A stretch of 64,000 bases of DNA from Epiperipatus broadwayi. Lineage: Eukaryota > Onychophora > Udeonychophora > Euonychophora > Peripatidae. The position numbers were made by a program, and so were the translations under genes. Below the pieces are notes generated by a model, which was not told the origin of the DNA, ran no database searches, and saw only the letters and a list, made by a program, of their open reading frames with translations. The stretch's first letter is position 1; each line of letters opens with the position of its first letter. This document shows, in pieces, positions 48,966 through 60,124 of this stretch. The stretch lies in assembly GCA_028023455.1 (NCBI GenBank), contig JAQFVV010000036.1, positions 8,243,576-8,307,575 of the forward strand. The letters are read 5' to 3'.

Positions 48966-49046
48966 AAAGTTAAATAAAATAGTAATAAATCGTGCTTTCA
49001 CACTTCCAACGTAAAGCTATAACAACAAATTGAAAATTAAATTTAA

Positions 49047-49091
49047 TGGCTAAGCGCTTTCAAGAAGATGTACTTCTCATATTCATAGCCA
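49047..49091 (-). ncRNA. Hammerhead-like motif 3' of the Penelope ORF
   Basis: On the minus strand, stem I TGGCTA pairs perfectly with TAGCCA. Inside are a purine-rich strand tgaatatga in place of CUGANGA, helix II GAAG/CTTC with a TACAT loop, then GAAA, GCGC and T. The order matches a hammerhead, but the first core strand is altered. The same GAAAGCGCT block occurs in the PLE copies at 56-57 kb. It lies about 70 bp after the ORF stop, where a PLE terminal repeat with ribozyme is expected. Confidence 0.5.
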
Positions 49092-49159
49092 GTTATGATC
49101 CTTTCTTTGAAATCAATATATAAATAAATCTGATATGCAAATTATATGCAAATGAGTCA

Positions 49160-50385
49160 CTAAGACCATCTTTTAGATATCGCAAAACATGCATCTTTAC
49201 GATTAATAGTGAAAGAGTCCTCTGCTATAAAGTATGCTTTTATTTTTCGCCTAACATCATGTCGCTCAGTACAAACTAATTTTGCAGATGTGGGTTCGAA
49301 CACATGTCCCAACAATTTTTGATGCTGAGCAAAAATTGAAGTGCATTCTGGATCCGTATGTGCCTTATTGTATTTATACCTATGTTGTGATATCCTAGTA
49401 GCTATGGTGGCTCTCGTTTCACCATAGTATGATGCCTTACATCCATTATGAGGGCATGCCACTCTGTACACAGCCTGTGGAGCCTGATCAGAAGCTATAG
49501 TTTCCTTAGGGTTGTTAATAAGCCTATTAGTTGAGTTAAGGGTATGGAAACTCAAATGAAATTCCTTAGAAAAAGTCTTATAAAATGTTTTATGTAAAGA
49601 GTGCATGTAGGGCAACAATATCCAAGGCCTGTTGTCTTCATCTCTGTGTTTTCCAATATTATTTACAAAATGTCTAATTTTGCTATATACTATATTGCAC
49701 CTGTATCCTGATTTGATTAAGTTGTTAGTATAATTAATTAAGTTAGACCTTCTATCTGCCTCAAACTTACACAAATAGTAATTTCTGAAAAAAAATGAAG
49801 TCAATCCAGCAAACTTGTGAGTCATAGGTGTGTATGACTCATGGTGAATCTGTCCATGAACTTCTGGTGGCTTCATAATCATTGCATAATTAAGCATATT
49901 TTCTTCTCTGTGTTCCTTGATATCTAAATATTTTACCTCTTTCCCCATATCTTCCCATGTAATATTTAAATTTAATGCTGTGTTCACTTGTATCCAATCT
50001 TTGATGTGCTCAACAATATTTACTGGAGCAGCAACAAATAAGTCATCCACATATCTCGTGTATATTATATTATTATCTACTATGTTATATTCCGATAATA
50101 CTTGTTTTCGTAAAAATTCAGATAGATGCTAGACATGATGCCACTCATGGGCAATCCCATAGCCACCTGTCTTTCATGTGGTACCGTTTGCCTTCAAATG
50201 TCATCATAATATTTACATCTAACCATCTCAGAAATTCTGTTATAAAACTAACGCGAGCTTGAGCTACATTTTTATTTATGAGTTCTTGTTGTATAATATC
50301 GATAGACTTCTTTCTATTAAAAGACACAAAGCATACAATATATAAAATATACCTTTGTTGGAAATTTGTACAGGAGTTCAAAAAT
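49160..50385 (-). pseudogene. Penelope-like element: RT catalytic region plus GIY-YIG endonuclease
   Basis: Minus strand. 50381-50165 has the RT part before block B. The next frame gives AMGLPMSGIMSSIYLNF. A second frameshift leads to the long open frame 50050-49160 (296 codons), whose first residues continue IIYTRYVDDLFVAAP with the YVDD catalytic motif. It then has the thumb-like PLE region and, at residues of about 195-290, a GIY-YIG domain (VYRVACPHNGC, YYGETRATIATRISQHRY). The usual late Glu appears replaced: IKAYFI where families have REAYFI. The product would copy the element RNA and nick the target. The 5' part is missing and two frameshifts are present; it is otherwise the best-preserved coding sequence in the window. 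Confidence 0.9.
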
Positions 50386-50616
50386 CTTACACTAGTTTCT
50401 GGTTTGTGGCCTTCGTCAGTGAGGGTTAAGACCTAGGTGCAGTGCTCTCAGATCCAAGGCTTCGCACCGATGAAGGCCACAAGCCAGAAACTAGTCTGGC
50501 GATATTGGATGAGTAGGCACTAGATGGGGATTTTATGCACAAGCCTTCTGGCATCCATTGATTACTCTAGCTTGCTGTGTGTGGCAATACATATAGTGAG
50601 TTTTGCCTGTTTTATT
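50386..50616. mobile_element. H1 hammerhead repeat joined to the Penelope 5' end
   Basis: At 50389-50427 a minus-strand ribozyme segment has a complete core (CTGACGA...GAAAC) but G instead of C at the cleavage site. It is followed, inverted, by a plus-strand segment at about 50462-50502 (CCGATGA...GAAACTAGTC) and the full H1 arm ending gttttgcctgtttt. PLE insertions commonly begin with an inverted partial terminal repeat. This junction places family H1 in that position and so links it to the PLE. Confidence 0.75.
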
Positions 50617-50801
50617 TTTTTAATAAACATTTTCAAATTAATTTTCTAACAAATTCTAGTATTATCATTTGATGTATTATAATATTATTTTTATGTATAG
50701 AGAAGAATAGCATTGAATTCTGGATGGGAAAGTAAAAAATTTGGGGGTAAACATGACTGAGAGAACTAATGAAAACTTTCTTCCTCACACCTCTGATTAA
50801 A

Positions 50802-50902
50802 TTTTTTTTTTTTTTTCATGTGTCAAAGCATCGGCCGGGAAGTGAACCCAGGACAACTGCTTGAGAGGCAGCTGTGCTAACCACTTGGCCACCAACACTT
50901 GA
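50802..50902 (-). mobile_element. tRNA-derived SINE, minus strand
   Basis: The minus strand shows gttggtggccaagtggttagc, an anticodon-type arm ctgcctctcaagcag, B box gggttcacttcc, tail tttgacacatg and poly-A. It is of the short-variable-arm subfamily, like the copy at 20110. Confidence 0.85.
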
Positions 50903-51757
50903 AAATTTGTTAGTTAGCACTATCTGCCAAAAATACAAATATTAGTACACCAAATTATGACTAATTTTTAGGTTATATTAAAAGTAGTCATTGTTAATTA
51001 AATGTATAAATATCAAATGCATATTTTAAAAGTGAAATATTTTAACCAAAGTTATTTGAAACAAACTTTTAAAACCTTGTTATATAAGAAATAGATAGTA
51101 TCAGTTAGCATTTCAAAAGTTGCCACTGTATTTTTGCGTATGATTTTGTTGATGGATGAGTTCACAGATACGATCTTCTTTCTTTGTGAGCAAATAAAAT
51201 CCTTAATTCAGAAAACTATTTTAGATAATTTTATTCTTCTTAATAATTCCATTTTTGCCAATTATATTATTTTGAATATCTTTGGCCCTTATATCTGCTT
51301 TTTTACCATTTTATCTGGAGACATTTAAGAGATGCTTCTACACAGATCAACTACATCATAAGAAGAAGGCATCAAAATTCAGGATATGGAGATATTACTT
51401 ATAGTATCACTGTATTAGTGGATTGGTGAATTACATTATTATATCAGTCAGTAATGGTCCTTTCAGATTTCTAAAGCACTCATCTTGTATGACTGTGCTA
51501 TATATTGTAGATATTTCATCATGGTAATGAATAATTATTTTCTGATTCAATGTACGATATCAGGCTTTTTTAGGTTTGCCATTGCTGTTTGCTGTAATTC
51601 AGATTTGGATTTCGCTTCCTATTATTGATAATGATTACAATTACTATGAATCCAGATGATTAGTTATTGCCTCACATAAACTATTTTTTCTGTTTGAACC
51701 TTTCATTATTATAGCTTCAATGATGCTATCAAGCTTAAACAAATGATATTCTTATAC
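50903..51757. other. Anonymous AT-rich DNA
   Basis: No domain seen in small frames such as 51134-51328. Confidence 0.4.
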
Positions 51758-51925
51758 CATTTACAAACCACTTAAACACTTCATCAATACTCTTTTATTT
51801 ATATCAAAACTAACAATTTTGACTGTCCTGCTGTCATCATCAGACTTATGCTTTATTTATAATTTTGATATAAATAAAGAGTATTGATAAAGTGTTTAAG
51901 AGGGTTGTAAATGGTATGATACGTT
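51758..51925. repeat. Foldback element, about 170 bp
   Basis: The arms ataccatttacaa..ccacttaa and cgtttaagagggttgtaaatg-like text pair over about 70 bp. The loop near 51830 contains ctgctgtcatcatcagac. No coding capacity. Confidence 0.75.
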
Positions 51926-52860
51926 AAAGTAGAAATCAATACATAGGAAAAGGAAGAAGAAGAAAATTATATTACTTCCATAAATGATATCCTTATCTAA
52001 AGTCCACTTGTTTTCCAAATAACATATTTATATATTAACACGTTTGTTAATTTCTAGCATATGATTCTATAAGCTGTTTTTTCTCTATCTGTATTTTATC
52101 TTAATTATGATACACTTTTTAAAACTACTTTAAAGTTCTTCAATCTCTGATATAAAATTATCCTATTTCACATCAGTAGTTACGTTTTTATCATTTTATT
52201 TTCTTAAAAGGCTTGAGATTAACATAATTTATTATTCACGCTATCAAAAAATATAATATTGTGGTATAATAAGATTATTATATTTTAAATATTTTTTCAA
52301 TTAAACGTTATAAAGAAATCATTATTCAATATTACACATTTGAGGCATAGTTTGACACTATTCTTGTATTCTTTTTGTAGCTCCTGATAGTAATATTGAA
52401 AATAAGCCAAATAACTTAATGCATTCTGTATTATCTTTAATATGGTTAACACACTCTTTTAATTGATCTTCTTACTTATTTCAGAGTGAAATGAGTAAAA
52501 TAACCATGCTAAATGATGTTAATGTTTGTTGTCATTCTATTCCTTTTGACATTTAGTGCAATTTTATCTTTAAGATCACATAATCCTTCTAAAATGAAAT
52601 AGAAACGATCATAGTTTCCAACCTTGGTTTAATTTGAACTAGTTCACTGATGACCTACGTTTTTTTTAAATTATATTTTCTTTTTCAGATAAAATAATTT
52701 GACTTATTTTGCTAATGACTTTGTACATAATATGTTTCATGCTAATTTCTTTTATTTCATTATATAAATATTATATATATATATCCACATATTAGGGGCC
52801 ACTTCTATGGTTGTTTTTTGGTTTATAACATAACTGGAGTTTTAATTTGTTTTCATATAA

Positions 52861-52902
52861 TATTTATTATTATTATTATTATCATCATCATCATCATCAT
52901 CT
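52861..52902. repeat. TAT/ATC microsatellite
   Basis: About five TAT units pass into about six ATC units. Confidence 0.9.
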
Positions 52903-53552
52903 ATTCGTCTGATTATATCTTTGACACCTGTGATTTATGAATTGTTCTGCTTGAATCTTTTAAAGTGATTTCTGGGGGATTTCTATCAGCCAAACTTGAT
53001 TTTCTTTTTCATTGTCTCCCTTCTGGATTCTTTTTACTATTCTACATGAAGTCCAATTCACTATACTCTGTTTCTTTTATCTGCAACAATACTTCTTGTT
53101 ATTTTGTATTTAGCTATTTTTGCTGTTTCATCTTGATAGCTTTTAGTTATTAATCATTTATTTTTACTTATGTAATTTTTCTTTCATTTTTTTGGCATAA
53201 TGGCTATTTTAAAATTCTACTATTGTTATCAATACTATTTATATACAAACAATATATACTTTTTGTATATAGTCCTAAAATTCTATTATTGTTATTAATA
53301 TTATTCATATACCTACTTCTTTTCTTTTATGTACTCTATTTTCTTCCTTTCTTGATATTTTTTTAGCCATGCCCTGCTTCATCTCTTATTTATAAATTAT
53401 TCTAGCTAATCAAAGTTTAAATTTTCACTTGAACTCTTTTCTTGTTTTCCAATTCCATACTGGATACATAATTATATATATGAGCTTATCAGGGTATACT
53501 GTAGTACTCAGAACACAATTGAGTAGTTAATTATTATGCTGATTCCAAAAGA

Positions 53553-53580
53553 TCCGATCATCATCATCATCATCATCATT
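53553..53580. repeat. ATC microsatellite
   Basis: Eight or nine ATC units. The motif matches RTE tails. Confidence 0.85.
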
Positions 53581-55308
53581 GTATCCCCAAATAATTATTT
53601 ATGACAAAATATAAAATTAAAAAAATAATACAGAATTATTTGAGGCTCAAGGTACTAGGTATAACAAAAGGGCTGTGTGGAAACACAACCTATAGCATCC
53701 TGAATAAATAATAATTTTTGTTTTATCCAATCCATTCAGTTCAGAAAGAAACCCAATAAAATGATATACAAGGACGAGTACTTATATTAATCATTCCTAC
53801 TGTATTCATTAGAGATCAGAAAAAAATATCAAAAAAGATGCTACCTTGAATTTATATTTGATGTTCAAATCACTACAGTGCCAATAGTAACACTGGTTAT
53901 TGAATCATTACCATGATGTATGAATCTCAGGTACATTCACAAAAACACACAAGCATTCAATCTTAGTTGAACATGACTCATATTTAGTATATCAAGCATT
54001 TAAGGACACCACTCTAATATTATACATATATGCTTTATATATTACATCAGATCAGATGATGGCTTTAATTGATCTCAATATATATAGACCCAGTTGGTGT
54101 CCAAGTGTATCCAGATCAAATTTTTCCACAACCTTTCAATAGAATTTATTTGAGCGACCAAGTGTAACTGATCCTACATTTACACCCTACAATTTATACT
54201 TTTGATTCACAAATTATTGTTTCTAACTATAATTCTTCTGATAGTTAGCTTATAGCTCATGTAATAAAAGAAGATTTGTATATTAATGAGTTGCAGCCAT
54301 TTTAAACATTATAGTGTTTTCATCATAATGTGTCAAATCAAACCCTATTACCATTATTTTTTTAAGATTTGGTATCCCCTATAATGTGAGCTCTTATTGA
54401 TTTAATTTACATTAGTATGATTAATTTTAGAAATCACGCATACACATACTACTATTGTATTATTTTATATCTGTTTTAAAATGCACAAAGAATAATGAAG
54501 AAAGACATTTTAATAAAACTAATGATTTAATAGAATCAAAAAAATAAAAATAAGATTTTTAATTACAAACACATTTTCAAAAGCTTGATTAACTCAGAAA
54601 TAAATAAATAAAAATTTTCTTTTATTTATATAATACTAATGAAATGTATGTACAACAAAATCAAAGAAATACAAAAAGAAAAATATCACTCTCAGGCAAC
54701 AATACATTGTCAATTACTACTACATTTGAGGAGAAAGAAGGAGAAAAAAATAATCTCACCTTTTTATATTGAGCCTATTTAACTAAAGTAATTTTAAAAC
54801 ACACTTTTATATCTCTGTTCGGATTTTCTTCTCAGGGTACACATATAATTCTGGTTCTTTTTTTCAAATGCCATAATTTGGTATTCACTAAGATGTTTTT
54901 GTACAGAGATCATTTGTCAGGTCTTATCTCTTACCATCTTGTAATTTTTATTATCAAAGAGCTATCCATTTCTTTGGTTCTTATACTAATTTATATCCTT
55001 TTTAATGTTAACTTGCATACACATGTTTAGATAATAACACACTTATCTGTAGATCTGATCATCTTGAAAAGTATTGAATATGAGCGCAAATTCTTAAGTC
55101 ATTTTTCATTCTCTTCCACTCTCCTTTAGCAAGTTATTTTAATACAACTTTCCATCTTAGACAGGCTGAAACATTTTCTTAAAAGTAGACTCAAATTTTC
55201 TAGCTATGAACTGCAGCAATTGGTACTTAAAAACTTGATCTACTCATTCATAGTAAAAAGTTCTTTAACAAAGTTAATATTTTTCATTTCTTTATTTAAA
55301 ATTTAGTT

Positions 55309-55417
55309 CAAGCGTTGTTAGCCGAGAGGTCATCGCAGCTGCCTTGCAAGCAAGTAGTTGGTTACAGATGGTTGTGAGTTCGCACCCCGGCCGATGCTAT
55401 GACATATGAAAAAAAAA
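55309..55417 (+). mobile_element. tRNA-derived SINE
   Basis: Near-identical to the copy at 47200: ttagccgagaggt A box, gagttcgcacccc at the B-box position, tail gctatgacatatg and poly-A. The small difference between the two suggests fairly recent activity. Confidence 0.88.
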
Positions 55418-56050
55418 GTTAGTTTTCTCTTCACTCACATTTATTACCAGTCATTTAAAAACAACTTGAAGCAACAACAGTTTGGATCATTCACTCCAGA
55501 TAGCAACAAGAGGGAAAAGAAAAAACAAAATGAAGGCATCTTATTTTATAGCAAAATTTCTTTGTTGACTGACTAGATTCGAAGAGATAAGGCAATAAAA
55601 AATTACCTTATATTTTTTTTATTTCTTACCTCTTTTGTTTTAGTTAATATAAATTTTTAACTTAAAAATGTATAAATAACCAACTTAATATTCTTACAGA
55701 TTTGAAATTCATTAAATCTGTTTATCTATTCAAATTAACAAGGAAAGATTTAAGGCAAAGTTTAAATACAAAAAAAAATAATTAAAAGTGAAATATTTTA
55801 ACTTCCAAAATAATATTATGCTTACCTTTTTTTTTTTTTTACAAGATTTATTGCAAGGTTTAATAAACCCAAATAATCTGTTTAATTTTTTATAAAAATA
55901 TATATCCACACAGGACATTACATATATTTTAATTATATAATTTTAATATTTTAATATAACTTTAAATTCTTTTTTTTAATTAAAGAAAATGCCCTTTATT
56001 GTAATAAGTTGGAATTTAAAGTTTCAAAACATCTTATAATGTACTGGTAC
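55418..56050. other. Anonymous AT-rich DNA
   Basis: Nothing recognised. Confidence 0.4.
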
Positions 56051-56052
56051 AA

Positions 56053-56162
<110 letters not shown>

Positions 56163-56555
56163 CATACACATCTTATGGAAATTTACATAACATTAAAATT
56201 TGAAATTTAGTTAAAGCTGACGAGGATTACTATATAAATGAAAGCGCTACTAAAGAATTTAAAATATAATATTTCTTTTACCATTAAATTGTTTGTGTAT
56301 ATATAAATATTATATTTTAAATTCTTTAGTAGCGCTTTCATTTATATAGTAATCCTCGTCAGCTTTAACTAAATTTCAAATTTTAATGTTATGTAAATTT
56401 CCATAAGATGTGTATGGCCATATTTGCAATTTTCCTATTAATAACATTATCTTTATATTTATCTATTAAAATTGCCTCTTTAATTTTTCTCTTTTTATGA
56501 TTTCTTTCTTCCATTAATATTTTTATTTCATTAATATTAAATATAAACATATAAT

Positions 56556-56771
56556 TCAAGTTTTTTCATGGTCAAAGAATACTGAAGCTGTATTAAATTG
56601 ACTATTTACATTATTTTTAATCTGATTATATAGTAATTGATGCTCCTTTAATCTTTTTTCCATAGAACATCTCGATTCACTAATATATATTTTTTTACAT
56701 CCACATGAAATCTGATAAATTATATTACTTCTTTGCAATTTAGGAATTATACCCTTAGAATTATTAATCAA
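56556..56771 (-). pseudogene. PLE GIY-YIG endonuclease fragment (minus arm)
   Basis: 71 residues. SNIIYQISCGCKKIYISESR matches the GIY-YIG start, but the usual YIGE is YISE, so the second motif Gly is lost. MEKRLKEHQ carries the conserved Arg. The frame ends at DHEKT by a stop, where the sister copy continues. No RT is attached. Confidence 0.82.
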
Positions 56772-56832
56772 TTGATTAACATTCAGAAAAACACAAATAA
56801 TAATTAATAATTCTAAGAGTATAATTCCTAAA

Positions 56833-57180
56833 TTGCAAAGAAGTAATATAATTTATCAGATTTCATGTGGATGTAAAAAATTATATATCGGTGAATCAAG
56901 ATGTTTTGTGGAAAAAAGATTAAAGGGGCATCAATTATTATATAATCGGATTAAAAATAATGTAAATAGTCAATTTAATACAGCTTCAGTATTCTTTGAC
57001 CATGAAAAAACTTGTAATTATAAGTTTACATTTAATATTAATGAAATAAAAATATTAATGGAAGAAAGAAATCATAAAAAGAGGAAAATTAAAGAGGCAA
57101 TTTTAATAGATAAATATAAAGATAATATTAATAGGCAGGTTGAAAATATGGCGATACACAGTGTATGGAAATTTACATAA
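56833..57180 (+). pseudogene. PLE GIY-YIG endonuclease fragment (plus arm)
   Basis: 115 residues. It has IIYQISCGCKKLYIGESR (both halves of the GIY-YIG motif with the Cys pair), then EKRLKGH with the conserved Arg, and RKIKEAILIDKY with the late Glu. It therefore covers essentially a whole GIY-YIG domain with plausible catalytic residues. It lacks an RT part and a natural start, so it is a 5'-truncated PLE copy. An intact reading frame over the domain suggests recent insertion. Confidence 0.85.
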
Positions 57181-57200
57181 CATTAAAATTTGAAATTCAG

Positions 57201-57247
57201 TTAAAGCTGATGAGGATTACTATGTAATTGAAAGCGCTACTAAAGAA
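57201..57247 (+). ncRNA. Candidate hammerhead in the PLE terminal repeat
   Basis: The core CTGATGA is at 57207-57213. Helix II GATTAC/GTAATT has a TAT loop and an extra G. GAAA is at 57230-57233 and a GCGC helix III follows, with UA as the cleavage pair. Both core strands are consensus, but stem I can form only broken pairing. Mirrored copies in this block read CTGACGA with a weaker helix II. Related to the motif at 49047-49091. Confidence 0.45.
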
Positions 57248-57356
57248 TGTGAAATATAATATTTCTTTTACCATTAAATTGTTTGTTTATATATTATGTA
57301 TAATATTTTTTTATAAGGGTTTTATACTTTTACATTTATATATATATAATATATAA

Positions 57357-57653
57357 AGAGCCTGCTACTAGCTCTAAACAAGCTTAATTTTTTTTTTTGG
57401 TTAAAGAGCTGAGTTTGAAGACATGTAGGTGTCTGAAGATTTGGATCTTTTTCTTAATATTTAAGAATTAGATAAATGCTTGGCTTGAGTTAATATTTTG
57501 AATCTTATGTCCTAGCTCCTCACTGATGAGAGCCATAGCTCAAAACTGGTCTGGGGATGGGGACCAGCATAGATAAAAGCTTCATGTATTTTCTCTTGTA
57601 GCATTTATTATAAAAAAAATAATTAAACTTGTTTAGAGCTATTAGCAGGCTCT
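57357..57653 (+). mobile_element. HHR element, family H2, with terminal inverted repeats
   Basis: The ends agagcctgctactagctc and gagctattagcaggctct are inverted repeats of about 28 bp that extend into the flanking AT-rich sequence. Inside are a T-run, a 100-bp body, the hammerhead-like motif at 57517-57557, ttctcttgtagcatttat, and a poly-A stretch. The same order is seen in the copies at 3.9 kb (minus) and 59.8 kb. No coding capacity. Confidence 0.7.
57517..57557 (+). ncRNA. Hammerhead-like motif with lost G12
   Basis: Stem I TCCTCA/TGGGGA is the same as in H1. The core CTGATGA is at 57523-57529. Helix II is a clean GAGC/GCTC with a CATA loop, the helix III region is ACTGGT, and the cleavage base is C57551. 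The second core strand is AAAA instead of GAAA. G12 acts as the general base in hammerhead catalysis, so this copy should be inactive although its fold is intact. Confidence 0.7.
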
Positions 57654-57793
57654 TTATATATTACATATTGGTAATACAAGCTATATAGGTCATGTGATAT
57701 ATGACTGATTTTTTATATAATTTTTGGGAAATTCCATGTAGTAAAAGACATTTCAGGTCAATAACAAGTTCTTTCCTCAGAGCGTCCTCTTTC

Positions 57794-58006
57794 TCAAATC
57801 ATAGGAATGTGTGTGAGATTTAAAATCATTATTTTTATCTTTTTATTTCTCCTCATGTTAAATTCTATTGGTTGAGAAGTTTTAAAAATTAGTTTGTCTT
57901 CCAATAGCTTCTTCCAAATGTTGTTAATTTTCTTTAATTCACACCTTTCATTTAAACTCTTGGGCCTTTTAAAAATCTCTATAGCTTTTCTTAGAAATCT
58001 GATCAT
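57794..58006 (-). pseudogene. PLE GIY-YIG C-terminus (minus arm)
   Basis: The frame reads FLRKAIEIFKRPKSLNERCE and beyond. The position of the late catalytic Glu (LREA in the plus arm) is Lys here. The domain start lies upstream to about 58200 in broken frames. Confidence 0.75.
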
Positions 58007-58279
58007 ATTGTTTAATTTTTACTAGAATATTTGTTTTATCAAAATTGATATCATGATTAGTTAATTTTATATGAGAATAAATAGTTAATGAATTGAATTT
58101 TTCTCTGACTAACAGAATATGTTCTTTCTTTCTAATTTTTATTCTACAATGAGTCTGTCAAATATATGAATGTGAACAGACCCTACATGGAATTTCATAT
58201 ACACCATGACACTCCAAAGAAATTTTATCTTTAGTAAGTAGAAATATTTCATTAAAATTTTAAAGGTAGTGTAAACTAT

Positions 58280-58639
58280 GTGAATATTATTTTTCCATGT
58301 AGGGTCTGTTCACATTTATATATTGGACAGACTAATCATAGAATAAATATTAAAAAGGAAGAACACATTATGGCAGTCAGAGAAAAATCCAATTCATCAG
58401 CTATTTATTCTCATATAAAATTAACTAATCATGTTATCAATTTTGATAAAACAATTATTCTAGTAAAAATTGAACAATATGACCCAAGATTGCTAAGAGA
58501 AGCTATAGAGATTTTTAAAAGGCCCAAGAGTTTAAATGAAAGGTGTGAATTAAAGAAAATTAACATTTGGAAGAAGCTATTGGAAGACAAACTAATTTTT
58601 AAAACTTCTCAACCAATAGAATATACACATGAGGAATAA
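58280..58639 (+). pseudogene. PLE GIY-YIG endonuclease (plus arm)
   Basis: 119 residues. FPCRVCSHLYIGQT has the Cys pair and the second motif half. A downstream helix with Lys/Arg (NIKKEEH) replaces the usual RxxEH, so the conserved Arg may be lost. HIKLTNHVINF follows, then LLREAIEIFKRP with the late Glu. It is a 5'-truncated endonuclease domain without RT. Its close match to the 57794-58006 arm shows the two arms derive from one template. Confidence 0.82.
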
Positions 58640-58795
58640 GAAAAAGATAAAAATAATGATTTTAAATTCTCATTCACATTCCTATGATTTGAGAAAGAGG
58701 ATGCTCTGAGGAAAGAACTTGTTATTATACTGAAACATCTTTTACTACATGGTATATCCCCAAAATAATGATAATATAAAGTCATCATTTATCTG

Positions 58796-58829
<34 letters not shown>

Positions 58830-58830
58830 C

Positions 58831-58874
<44 letters not shown>
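58796..58874. repeat. (TA)n microsatellite
   Basis: Two TA runs are separated by a ttcacatataaa spacer directly after the PLE dimer. PLEs often sit next to such runs. Confidence 0.9.
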
Positions 58875-58876
<2 letters not shown>

Positions 58877-59814
58877 ATGGAATGTTTGATTGCCCTAATG
58901 ATTGATAGCAACAAATGTAATAAAAAGCCCCAATTGGGATACCAAATGTAATAGAACGTAGTATACTTATAAATAGAAATGAAATCACTCCAATAATTGT
59001 GGGCTAATTGAAATGGACAATCTATTTCTACCATCACATATCTCAGGTTATGATTAATTTTCATTAAAGTATAAATATAACAAAATATAAATGAATCCAA
59101 CCAATGAATACAAAATACAATGAACTAGATTATGATGTTTAACTTTATTGAACAAACTACTAATTTATAAAGTAATTGTTGACAAATTATCTATACTACA
59201 AAAAACATATTACACATGAGTGAATGTGCTTTAGTCATTAATTGTATTGTTACTTCAGCTAGCCATGTATAAAATAAACCTGGATACTATAGAGCATTGA
59301 CTAAGCTATGTTAAGTGGTTAATTCTCAGGGTTAACTTAACTAATGATTTGATTATTTACTAAATATAGATTGGAAGCAAAGGGAATTTTGTTGGATCCA
59401 ACCCATATTTACAAACAAGATTATATATGATTTAATATTCCAATTAATGATGGCTTAAATGAATGAATAACCAAAACATGATATTACCACTTAGTTGATT
59501 GTGAATCTACCATATTAATTAATGACTCATGTACTAAAAAGAAAAATATTAATAAATTTTAAATGAAAACATCCAGTCATTTCTTATAAAATAAATGATA
59601 TATGCTTTATTCTTAGATTGTGGATTGGTCTTTTAAAATCTTAATAAATATATGTAAGAACAAATATAAAATCAATTGGCTTTTCAAATTTTCAATTTTG
59701 TTAAACATAAGTCAAACATAAATATTTATGGGCAATAAATACGAATTAAATTTTATGTTTGTGTAAGAATCATCCATTAGTTTTATACATAAAACTGTAA
59801 TATATATATATATA
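58875..59814. other. Anonymous AT-rich DNA
   Basis: Nothing recognised. Confidence 0.4.
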
Positions 59815-60065
59815 TACTAGTTTGAAAAGTTCAGACTTTCAAATTGATAGAAACATGTTTTATAAGTGTTGACTTTTGAGTTAGTATTTTAGATCTAATT
59901 TCTGGAGACCCAGCCGTCCACTGAGGTGAGCCATAAGCTCAAAAACAATTGTTCTGGAGGTAGCGACTTATGATAGAGATTTTGAATTCTTTCTCTTTCA
60001 GCACTTATAAAAATAAAGCTTATTTAGAGCTATTGGTAAGGTCCATCTAGTGATAATTTAAATGC
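59815..60065 (+). mobile_element. HHR element, family H2, decayed copy
   Basis: It matches the 57357-57653 element over the ribozyme and 3' part: helix II GAGC/GCTC with a CATAA loop, then tttctctttcagcacttat, and aagcttatttagagctattgg at the end. The cores are CTGAGGT and AAAA, both mutated, so it is inactive. Helix III is the longer palindrome caattg. Confidence 0.65.
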
Positions 60066-60124
60066 AAGCTTAAAAGCAAGTTATGAAATTTATAACTTGT
60101 TTTATTAATTATATATATATATAT

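Larger units (their letters stand above)
51926..55308. other. Long anonymous AT-rich stretch with microsatellites
   Basis: About 3.4 kb without a recognised gene. It includes a (TAT)n-(ATC)n run at 52861-52902 and an (ATC)n run at 53553-53580. These could be old RTE tails, though no adjoining RTE body was recognised. Confidence 0.45.
57720..58770. mobile_element. Second Penelope-like element, inverted dimer
   Basis: The minus arm 57720-58200 and plus arm 58290-58770 are copies of one PLE 3' part joined head to head near 58250. Outer ends pair, with ccatgtagtaaaagac at 57735 and tcttttactacatgg at 58738. Each arm carries part of a GIY-YIG gene unlike those at 56 kb and 49 kb. Near the outer end of each arm is a CTGAGGA...GAAA pair without a convincing helix II. 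Confidence 0.82.

Noticed and set aside
50145-50381. Separate small gene at the PLE 5' side
   Set aside because: It is the RT segment upstream of the YVDD block, displaced by a frameshift.
57755-57790. CTGAGGA...GAAA in the second PLE dimer as another hammerhead
   Set aside because: The two core strands are present in both arms, but the 19 bases between them do not form a helix II and helix III is minimal. Not enough to call.
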